Assembly (NCBI RefSeq): GCF_900103035.1
Contig: NZ_FMWO01000041.1
Location: forward strand, 1-64,000
Direction: 5' to 3'
Source of the DNA: Nitrosomonas mobilis
GTDB lineage: Bacteria > Pseudomonadota > Gammaproteobacteria > Burkholderiales > Nitrosomonadaceae
Length of the DNA stretch: 64,000 nt
This document shows, in pieces, positions 57,172 through 64,000 of this stretch. Each line of letters begins with the position of its first letter. Positions within the stretch are counted from its first letter, which is position 1. The translations under genes were made by a program, and so were the position numbers. The notes beneath the pieces are model-generated. The model worked only from the letters and a program-made list of their open reading frames with translations. It was not told the origin of the DNA and ran no database searches.

Positions 57172-58959
57172 ATGACAAAAACTGCTGCTGATCATTTTCA
57201 TCAAACTCAATTAGAAAATATTCGTTTAATGGCAAATCTGTCACAAATCATCCTGCTGCTGGGCGTTACGGTATCAGTTGTACTCGCTTTCCAGCGTCTG
57301 CACATTCCCACCGGTCTGGGTTATATTCTTGTCGGGGTAATTCTCGGACCCCATACTATCGGTGCGGTCGTTCACGTGCCGGAATTCAAGGTCATGGCAG
57401 AGTTTGGTGTGGTTTTCCTGCTATTTACGATCGGTCTGAATTTTTCCTTACCGCAATTGCATGCCCTGCGTCATCAGGTGTTGGGACTCGGTACCGGACA
57501 GGTGTTTTTTACGACCATCATGGTTGGTATCATCGCCTGGCTAGCCGGGCTAGCTGCTCCTGCGGCATTCGTGATCGGAGCAGTTTTTGCCCAGTCATCG
57601 ACTACTCTCATCGGCAGTCAGCTGGCCGAGCAAAAAGAAGAAAACACTCCTCACGGTCGACTCGGGTTGGCGATGTCGGTTTTCCAAGACGTCACGGCAG
57701 TACCATTTCTGGTGGTCATTCCTGTGCTGAGCATGGCAGTTGGCGCCGATTTATTGGCCATCGCGCTCGGTTGGGCGATTGCCAAAGCTTTACTGGCATT
57801 CGCGCTGGTCTTCTACCTCGGCCGTTGGGTCCTGCGCCCACTGTTTCATCTGGTTACCTGGCGTCGCTCCGCCGAAGTGTTTACTCTAGCCGTGTTAATG
57901 GTGGTTTTACTGGCCGCCTGGACAACCTTCAACCTCGGACTGTCATTGGCATTCGGCGCATTTTTGGCCGGCATGATGTTGGGCGAGACCGAATTTCGTC
58001 ACCAGGTCGAATCCAGTATTCGACCTTTCCGTGATGTACTGCTCGGTCTGTTTTTCATCGGTATCGGTATGCTGTTCGACCCGGCGGCATTGCCACGTAT
58101 ATGGAATTTGGCCTTGCTCGGCGCGCTGCTTCTGCTTGTAAGCAAAACGCTGATTGTGGCGGCCATGGTGAAGCGCAGCGGCATCGATACTTTGATGTCA
58201 TGGCGGACGGCACTGCTCTTGTCGGTAGGTGGGGAATTCGGCTTTGCCCTGTTGGCCATTGCACTTGACGCCCAGGTAGTCGAGGCCGAGGTAGGGCAGA
58301 TCGCACTGACCGCTGTACTTTTCTCCATGACCGCAGGCGCATTTATAATCCGCTTCAATTACGCCATCGCCAGCGGACTGACGAGCGCTTTTGGACTCAA
58401 TCGCAAGGCAGATCAGATTATTGACCAACGACTGACAGACGTACCTGAGCCACTAGTTATTATTGGTGGTTATGGACGTGTAGGGCACACCATTGCTGTA
58501 CTGCTTAAGGAAAGTGGCGTACCATTCCTGGCCATTGATACCAACCAGAAAAGGGTGGCACAGGGACGCGCCGATGGCCATTCTGTACTCTATGGCGACA
58601 TCTCCGATGCCGAATTACTGACGGCGGTGCATATCGAAAGGGCCTCGCTGGTAATCGTCACGGTAGATGATCACGCCGATGCCCTACGCACCGTTGTAGT
58701 GCTGCGCGGCAATTGCCCGCACATACCTATCATCGCGCGAGCACGCGATCTCGAAACCAGTTCGCAACTCATTACCGCCGGCGCCACCCACGCTTATCCT
58801 GAAGCGATTGAGGCCAGTTTGCGCTTGGGAGCAACGGCTCTGCGGATGCTGTCGATTCCTACCGACGATATCGATGCGATGATTCAGGACGTGCGGGATT
58901 GGGACTATAAGCCTGTGCTCGAAGAAAAACCCATTCAGGAGAACGACACCTCTCGCTAA
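57172..58959 (+). CDS. CPA2 monovalent cation:proton antiporter, KefB/YbaL-like, with RCK_N domain
   Basis: 595 residues. The membrane part (about 20-400) has 12 or so helices with the CPA2 landmarks LGYILVGVILGPHTIG, EFGVVFLLFTIGLNFSL, QSSTTLIGSQLAE, FQDVTAVPFLVV and LSVGGEFGFALLAIAL. The cytoplasmic TrkA-N/RCK domain (about 420-545) opens with LVIIGGYGRVGHTIAVLL, a nucleotide-binding loop. It probably exchanges K+ or Na+ for protons at the inner membrane. ATG 57172 is used; Met20 (57229) would also fit. It is the first of three ion-transport genes in an IS-rich stretch, and is followed directly by an IS630 fragment. Confidence 0.9.
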   Translation: MTKTAADHFHQTQLENIRLMANLSQIILLLGVTVSVVLAFQRLHIPTGLGYILVGVILGPHTIGAVVHVPEFKVMAEFGVVFLLFTIGLNFSLPQLHALRHQVLGLGTGQVFFTTIMVGIIAWLAGLAAPAAFVIGAVFAQSSTTLIGSQLAEQKEENTPHGRLGLAMSVFQDVTAVPFLVVIPVLSMAVGADLLAIALGWAIAKALLAFALVFYLGRWVLRPLFHLVTWRRSAEVFTLAVLMVVLLAAWTTFNLGLSLAFGAFLAGMMLGETEFRHQVESSIRPFRDVLLGLFFIGIGMLFDPAALPRIWNLALLGALLLLVSKTLIVAAMVKRSGIDTLMSWRTALLLSVGGEFGFALLAIALDAQVVEAEVGQIALTAVLFSMTAGAFIIRFNYAIASGLTSAFGLNRKADQIIDQRLTDVPEPLVIIGGYGRVGHTIAVLLKESGVPFLAIDTNQKRVAQGRADGHSVLYGDISDAELLTAVHIERASLVIVTVDDHADALRTVVVLRGNCPHIPIIARARDLETSSQLITAGATHAYPEAIEASLRLGATALRMLSIPTDDIDAMIQDVRDWDYKPVLEEKPIQENDTSR

Positions 58960-58968
58960 TCAAAATTT

Positions 58969-59260
58969 GATTTAGGCGTGTGCGATAACCGACTGATCTG
59001 TGACAACGCCCGTTACTACCATGCCCAGTTAGTGAAGGGCTACCTGGCGAATTCCAGAATCGAACTGGTTTTTCTGCCGCCTTATGCACCGAATCTCAAC
59101 TTGATCGGGCGGTTCTGGAAATTTTTCAAGAAAACCGTACTGTATGAGCGCTACTACGAAACCTTTTACCAATTCAAAACAGCGTGCAACAATTTCTTTG
59201 CCGGACTAGACTAGTACCACGCCTCGCTACGCTCGCTATTGACCGATTGCTTCCAAATCA
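58969..59260 (+). pseudogene. IS630-family transposase C-terminal fragment
   Basis: Only the last third of a DDE transposase remains: LICDNARYYHAQLVKGYL (second catalytic Asp), IELVFLPPYAPNLNLIGRFW where the usual ERFW Glu is Gly, and VLYERYYETF. After FFAGLD comes an in-frame TAG and then YHASLRSLLTDCFQIIGHA. The N-terminal part is absent, so it is dead. Confidence 0.75.
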
Positions 59261-59416
59261 TCGGTCACGCTTGAGTGCCGAAATTTGAAGTGCGGTGGGT
59301 ATAATCTGACAAAGCATCAACAAAGTATTTAACCTGTTTTAGCACTTCCTCTACCGAAGTAAATTCACGCATTTACCACTGCACCGCACCTAATCTGGTC
59401 TGAGTTTTCTTGACGT

Positions 59417-59720
59417 TCAAAACAAAAAATGGCGGCTATAAAAAATGTTATTCCAATCCAGTAAAGTGACATGGCCCAGAGATTTTTTATCTTCTGGCAG
59501 ATATTTATGCATCAACCGCGTGACCTGAAAATCATTGGAAAGCTGAAACGTTAAAATCGGATCATAAATTTCTTTACGAGAGGCCTGCTCTATATATTCT
59601 GCAGGTGAAAGCTTGTCCGCGAATTTATAATAGTTTGGAATGCGTCTACCGGCCAGAATCGCCCGCAGATTCATGTGCAGAAGCTGACCGGCATGATCAG
59701 GGCGTGAGAATTTAATTTTA
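59417..59720 (-). pseudogene. fragment of a GNAT/carbon-nitrogen hydrolase-type protein
   Basis: The minus-strand frame reads FSRPDHAGQLLHMNLRAILA, GRRIPNYYKFADKLSPAEYI, KEIYDPILTFQLSNDFQV and YLPEDKKSLGHVTLLDWNN, which fits the end of the acetyltransferase domain of fused GNAT/nitrilase proteins. Both ends are missing: no start before about 59720 and a stop right after the domain at 59417. Probably a relic cut out by rearrangement. Confidence 0.55.
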
Positions 59721-59786
59721 CAGATTAATCCGAGCTAAAGCTCCACTCTGGACAAGCCACTATATTGCTAGCCAAAGAGGGATGTT

Positions 59787-61595
59787 ATGACTACTGACCA
59801 GATTATTATTTTTGCTGTACTCGCAGCAACGCTTGGTTTATTTATCTGGGATAAATTGCGTTATGACATCGTCGCTATCTTAGCTTTATTATCGGTTGCT
59901 TTGACTGGCTTAATTCCCGCCGATAAAGTGTTCTCGGGACTTGCCCATCCAGCAGTAGTAACCGTGGCAGCTGTGTCGATTTTAGGACAAGCGTTAGTAA
60001 ATGCGGGGGTGGTCGACGCTATCGCAAGACAACTCACCCGTGTTGGCAATCACCCAACCATGCAGATGGCCGCCCTGACTGTTACGGTGGCAGTTTGTTC
60101 AGGATTTATGAACAACGTTGGGGCGCTAGCGTTATTAATGCCTGTGGCGATCTGGATGTCACGACAAAGTGGTCACTCTCCATCAATGTTTTTAATGCCG
60201 TTAGCATTTGGTTCGTTACTCGGTGGTTGCCTGACTCTGATTGGTACGCCACCTAACATCATTATTGCTAGTTATCGAACTCAAACAGACGCTCCTGCGT
60301 TTGGCATGTTTGATTTTTTACCAGTTGGTGCTGCAATTACCCTTGTCGGCGTTATTTTTCTGGTGCTATTTGGTCGTTTTTTAACTCCTCAACGGCAGGC
60401 GACCAACAGCGAAGATGAATTATTTGAGATCAATAGCTATCTCACTGAATTAAGCGTTCCGGAAGAGTCTGATTATATGGGCCGCAGCTTGATGGACTTG
60501 GTTGCTGCCGTTGAGGATGAAGCCGATATTACTGTGGTGGCATTGGTGCGAGGTGATGATCGTTTCAACACGCCTTCTATGTATAAGGTTTTGCAGCAAG
60601 ATGATGTTCTGTTGATTAAAGCTGATCCGGATAGTTTGAAAGCACTCACTGATATCACGAAGTTAAAGCTGACCGGAGGTAAAACCGATCAACAAATTGA
60701 AGATGAAAAAAAAGAAAAATCAGAATCAAAAAAAACTGAGAATTTGGACGTTGCCGAAGCCATACTGGCGCATGATTCGATACTGATAGGAAATACCTTA
60801 AGCAGTTTGTCTATCCGCCAACGCTACGGCGTTAATATTCTCGCTGTGGCACGCCAAGGTCATCAGTTAGACCAACGGCTGCATAAAATCCGCTTTGTCG
60901 CAGGCGATATTTTACTGATGCAAGGCAGTGAGGATGTGCTTAAATCGGTGATGGTTGACCTCGGATGCCTACCCTTGGCTTCACGGGGATTGAGTTTGGG
61001 CCAGCCAAGAAAGGTGGCTATCGCTTCACTGATCTTTGTCGCCGTTATTCTGTTGATTATGTTTGATGCCATCCCCACCGCGACGGCAATGGTAGCTGGA
61101 GTAGCAGCCATGTTCTTTGCTGGTTTATTACCGATTGCAAAGTTATACAAGAGTCTGGATTTGCCAGTCATTGTGCTATTAGCCGCGATGCTGCCTGTTG
61201 GGCAAGCTTTGGAAACCACAGGTGGCTCAGAATTAATTACCAGCTTATTACTTAATATGGCCGAATCGACGCCACCTGCAATGACATTAGTCATTCTAAT
61301 GGTGGCCACAATGTTACTGTCGAATATTATCAATAATGCTGCAGCGGCGATATTGGCTGCACCGATAGCGTTGAGTGTGGCCAGTGGTATGGAGGTTTCA
61401 GCCGATCCATTATTGATGGCTGTGGCGATAGGCGCTTCCTGCGCTTTTTTGACACCGATCGCCCATCAATCTAATACGTTGGTCATGGAGCCGGGTGGAT
61501 ATAGTTTTGCCGATTACTGGCGACTTGGTTTGCCCATATCCATTTTGGTCATATTGACCGCTTTACCCGTTATCTTGTGGGTATGGCCGTTGTAA
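59787..61595 (+). CDS. SLC13-family permease with two RCK_C domains
   Basis: 602 residues. N- and C-terminal halves of the transporter (about 1-205 and 400-602) contain the DASS-type hairpin motifs SGFMNNVGALALLMPVAI with LIGTPPNIIIASYR, and SNIINNAAAAILAAPIAL with FLTPIAHQSNTLVMEPGGYS. Between them are two TrkA-C (RCK_C) domains (about 215-295 and 310-390). Such proteins carry sulfate or dicarboxylates with Na+; the substrate here is not known. Base use looks more A/T-rich (many TTA codons) than in the flanking core genes, which fits acquisition by transfer. A good ribosome site (AGAGGG) precedes ATG 59787. Confidence 0.9.
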   Translation: MTTDQIIIFAVLAATLGLFIWDKLRYDIVAILALLSVALTGLIPADKVFSGLAHPAVVTVAAVSILGQALVNAGVVDAIARQLTRVGNHPTMQMAALTVTVAVCSGFMNNVGALALLMPVAIWMSRQSGHSPSMFLMPLAFGSLLGGCLTLIGTPPNIIIASYRTQTDAPAFGMFDFLPVGAAITLVGVIFLVLFGRFLTPQRQATNSEDELFEINSYLTELSVPEESDYMGRSLMDLVAAVEDEADITVVALVRGDDRFNTPSMYKVLQQDDVLLIKADPDSLKALTDITKLKLTGGKTDQQIEDEKKEKSESKKTENLDVAEAILAHDSILIGNTLSSLSIRQRYGVNILAVARQGHQLDQRLHKIRFVAGDILLMQGSEDVLKSVMVDLGCLPLASRGLSLGQPRKVAIASLIFVAVILLIMFDAIPTATAMVAGVAAMFFAGLLPIAKLYKSLDLPVIVLLAAMLPVGQALETTGGSELITSLLLNMAESTPPAMTLVILMVATMLLSNIINNAAAAILAAPIALSVASGMEVSADPLLMAVAIGASCAFLTPIAHQSNTLVMEPGGYSFADYWRLGLPISILVILTALPVILWVWPL

Positions 61596-61724
61596 ACTTC
61601 TAATCAGAATACCTTTTGTCTTGCTCGGGATTTAAACGCTATTCGAAACGTGCAGGCTAGCGATTGCAGCAAGGCTAAAGCGGTATTCGTTTAACACCAG
61701 AGCGAGTCAATTTTGGTGAATAAC

Positions 61725-63545
61725 TTAGACCTCAGCCTTCGCAGGTGCAGCAACTTCATCGATCATCGGCAGTACTGAGACGATTCGATATCCTTCCTCA
61801 ATCTTAGCGGTTTCCTCTGCGACAAAAACGTGAATTTCATCTTTTTGGTTTAAGTAAAACAGCTTGATTGCTTTTGGATTTTTCGCCAAATAGGCATCGT
61901 AATCAAATTCTTCGGTTATTTTGGTGGTTCGAATCTCATAGTCCTTGGTGAGCAAACTGGAAAGTTTAGCAAAGGTTGCCTGGTCATCAAAGAGGGTGTA
62001 TCCGCGCAAATCCTTTGCGGAGAGGTGCTTTTCCAGTGTTTTTTGATCGGTGGTCGTTGCGATATGGAAAATGTGCTTACGACCAAATTCAGTTGAATAG
62101 CGTATTGAAGCGATAGCATTGAGTTCCTCTTGAGGTGATAACGCCAATAGCTTGCCGATACCGATCAGGTCAAGGTGTTGGTCGGCATATTTGGATACGC
62201 AATTTCCATAAAAAGTTGCTAGCCCCTCCATCCGGGCGGTCCGAATATTGCTATAATTGGAGTCGGCGACCAGCACCTGAGCACCATGCTTTTGGAGCGC
62301 TAGGGCGATAGCTCGCGCCAGTGGATTTGCTCCTACTATCAAGAATCCATTGGGCTCTGGGTCTGAAACACCGAGCCAGCGTCCCAGCGTTCCAGCCGTC
62401 AAACTTTGTACTAGTACCGTACCAATGATCACGGTAAACGTTAAGGATACTAAAAGTTCCGCATTCGGGTAGTTGATAGCCTGCAGTTTAATCGCAAATA
62501 AAGCGGAAATTGCTGCTGCAACAATGCCGCGCGGACCAATCCATGCGATCAGCAAGCGCTCTCGCCAGCTCAGTTCGGAGCCGATGGTCGAAACCGCCAC
62601 CGTCAGTGGCCTCGCGACGAATTGAACCAATAAATAACAACCAATCGCGGTGCCAGCAACCGTGATCAATCGATTTAAATCGAGCTGTCCGGCGAGTACA
62701 ATAAAAAGTACCGATATCAATAGCACGGTGAGGTTTTCATTGAAGTTAAGGATATTCTCGATATGGATTTTTTCCCGGTTAGCGAGCCATATGCCCATCA
62801 AAGTCACGGCAAGCAGACCGGATTCGTGGGCAATATAATTGGACGCACTGGAAGTGAGCAACACCAGCGCCAAAGTGGCCAAATTATGTAAATATTCCGG
62901 AACCCAGTGGCGATTGAGAAGCTGCTCAAGCAGATATCCGGCGGCAAGTCCGAGCAGAGCTCCGGTAAAAATAATCTCGACGAATAACCAGACCAGGTGG
63001 CCCAGCGGCAAGCCACTGCTGTTGAGAATAATAAATTCAAAGACCATGACCGCGAACAACGCACCAATCGGGTCAATCAGTATGCCTTCCCAGCGCAAGA
63101 TGTTAGATATGTTGGCGTTCGGCCGAACCGTCCGTAATATTGGAACTATGACAGTGGGACCAGTGACTATCATCAAAGAGCCGAACAATATGGACAGTGA
63201 TAAATCCAGTTCGAATAACCAGTAGGCGCCGAAGGAAACAACCAACCAAGTCAACATCGCACCGAAGGTAATCAGGTGCCTGACGACATTGCGTACCTGT
63301 TTTATTTCGCTGAATTTCAGCGTCAGACTACCCTCAAATAAAATGATGCTAACCGCAAGCGATACTGCCGGGTAAAGCAGATCACCAAAAAGGGCCTTGG
63401 GATCGAATAAATGAAACACCGGCCCAGCGATGATACCCACCGCCAGCAGGGGCAAAATCGCAGGTAGACCGATGCGCCAGGATGCCCATTGGCAGAGGAA
63501 TCCGAGCACAATAATCAAGACGATAGTCAAGCCGATATTTTCCAC
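61725..63545 (-). CDS. CPA1 sodium:proton antiporter (NhaP-like) with RCK domain
   Basis: 606 residues. The membrane domain (about 1-385) has the CPA1 landmarks PAILPLLAVGIIAGPVF, SIILFEGSLTLKFSEI, VTGPTVIVPILRTVRP, WEGILIDPIGALFAVMVFEF and WIGPRGIVAAAISALFAI. The cytoplasmic part has a Rossmann-like RCK_N (GFLIVGANPLARAIALALQK) and a C-terminal domain. It should export Na+ (or K+) in exchange for protons. It converges with the SLC13 permease gene and is followed upstream by the second IS1595-type copy. Confidence 0.9.
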   Translation of the reverse strand: MENIGLTIVLIIVLGFLCQWASWRIGLPAILPLLAVGIIAGPVFHLFDPKALFGDLLYPAVSLAVSIILFEGSLTLKFSEIKQVRNVVRHLITFGAMLTWLVVSFGAYWLFELDLSLSILFGSLMIVTGPTVIVPILRTVRPNANISNILRWEGILIDPIGALFAVMVFEFIILNSSGLPLGHLVWLFVEIIFTGALLGLAAGYLLEQLLNRHWVPEYLHNLATLALVLLTSSASNYIAHESGLLAVTLMGIWLANREKIHIENILNFNENLTVLLISVLFIVLAGQLDLNRLITVAGTAIGCYLLVQFVARPLTVAVSTIGSELSWRERLLIAWIGPRGIVAAAISALFAIKLQAINYPNAELLVSLTFTVIIGTVLVQSLTAGTLGRWLGVSDPEPNGFLIVGANPLARAIALALQKHGAQVLVADSNYSNIRTARMEGLATFYGNCVSKYADQHLDLIGIGKLLALSPQEELNAIASIRYSTEFGRKHIFHIATTTDQKTLEKHLSAKDLRGYTLFDDQATFAKLSSLLTKDYEIRTTKITEEFDYDAYLAKNPKAIKLFYLNQKDEIHVFVAEETAKIEEGYRIVSVLPMIDEVAAPAKAEV

Positions 63546-63721
63546 GAAGACCTCGGAATCAGTGAAGAGCTGAACGGTCGGTGCAAGCCGACACGGATAA
63601 TTGATTTGGTTGCAACGGCAATAGGAATTGCTGCGACTACTTTAGCTGAGAGTTGCACTAAATCCAAATGCTGGTCGGAAATATACTGGTCAATGGTACG
63701 TACTGCAACATTAAAAAGGGC

Positions 63722-64000
63722 TATGTCTGCATTAATAGTTGAAACTGATTTTCTCGTCCGAGAGCGGCCTGGAGACCAATGATTGGCGAGTTGTGCCCAC
63801 CCCAACGTTCCAGCCATCTACGCCAGCCCAGGTAATTTTCCAGGTATTTGGTTGCGACCCCATGAAATCTTTTCATCCACTGTTTAAGTCTGCTGTCGTA
63901 GGCATTAACATTCTGGATATGGTAAACACCAGCAATGACTCGAATTCCAGCAGAGAGATTGACGGGGCGATGGGTAATTCCGAGGCTATGAGCCACAGAC
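63722..64000 (-). mobile_element. IS1595-type element, 3' part of transposase and right inverted repeat; runs off the window
   Basis: Minus-strand frame entering from the window edge: [68 protein letters not shown] and stop. The stop codon TAG lies in the terminal repeat CTATGTCTGCATTAATAGTT. The end is shared with the deleted copy at 56359, and the orientation is the same. This copy keeps the C-terminal part that the other has lost. Whether it is complete cannot be seen. Confidence 0.8.

Noticed and set aside
56359-64000. Target-site duplications proving a composite transposon
   Set aside because: No matching 8-bp repeats flank the first copy, and the outer end of the second copy lies outside the window.

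Overview
The window looks like chromosomal DNA of a betaproteobacterium, most likely an ammonia oxidiser of the Nitrosomonas group. The evidence is the gene order (leuC-ecn-leuD-leuB-asd-fimV-truA-trpFBA-accD-folC; rplM-rpsI; glyQ-glyS-gmhB-plsC; ratA-ratB divergent from smpB), a PEP-CTERM exosortase substrate, and a c-type haem protein of the cytochrome P460 family, a family typical of ammonia and methane oxidisers. The genus is an inference; no rRNA gene is present.

Layout. 1-2.2 kb is an insertion-sequence region: an IS1595-family transposase has cut into a decayed plasmid-type mobilisation module (mobC and relaxase pseudogenes). The RNase P RNA gene follows (2.47-2.77 kb, minus). 2.8-7.6 kb is a minus-strand housekeeping run: pncC, pgpA, thiL, nusB, ribH, ribBA, ribE. 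7.8-12.9 kb runs plus: typA, an MFS transporter, ssb, and a PEP-CTERM protein behind a good sigma-54 promoter. 13.1-14.7 kb (minus) holds an exported hypothetical protein, a tetrapyrrole-methylase-like protein and apaG. A class I cyclic-di-GMP riboswitch (GEMM-I) then precedes a secreted subtilisin-like peptidase (15.0-16.8 kb).

16.9-36.4 kb is almost entirely minus strand and biosynthetic: leuC, an entericidin-like lipoprotein, leuD, leuB, asd, fimV, truA, trpF, trpB, trpA, accD, folC, a SPOR protein, cvpA, purF, metZ, ilvA, ppa. It covers Leu, Asp-family, Trp, Ile, Met, purine, fatty-acid and folate synthesis. 36.5-49.6 kb is mostly plus strand: rluD, rplM, rpsI, a DUF6164 protein, lnt, glyQ, glyS, a gmhB homologue with altered catalytic residues, a plsC-like acyltransferase, the P460-family cytochrome, an alpha/beta hydrolase with Thr at the nucleophile position, a universal stress protein and glgA. 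The exception is a minus-strand SH3 lipoprotein at 45.6-46.5 kb.

49.7-54.2 kb (minus) has argB, pilI-like and pilH-like signalling genes, a shattered NAD-dependent epimerase pseudogene, an RDD membrane protein, haem A synthase and smpB. ratA and ratB follow on the plus strand. From 55.1 kb to the end is an accessory region with a dead antitoxin/PIN-toxin pair, a dead IS66 transposase, a deleted IS1595-type element that keeps both terminal inverted repeats, an IS630 fragment and a GNAT-type gene fragment. Three intact ion-transport genes sit among them: a KefB-like CPA2 antiporter, an SLC13-type permease with RCK_C domains, and an NhaP-like CPA1 antiporter. This stretch is bracketed by two same-orientation copies of one IS family.

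Most promising for follow-up are the c-di-GMP riboswitch in front of a secreted protease, the sigma-54/PEP-CTERM pairing, the GmhB homologue with altered HAD motifs, the P460 paralogue that seems to lack the cross-linking lysine, and the IS-bracketed ion-transport island. No CRISPR array, tRNA or rRNA was found.
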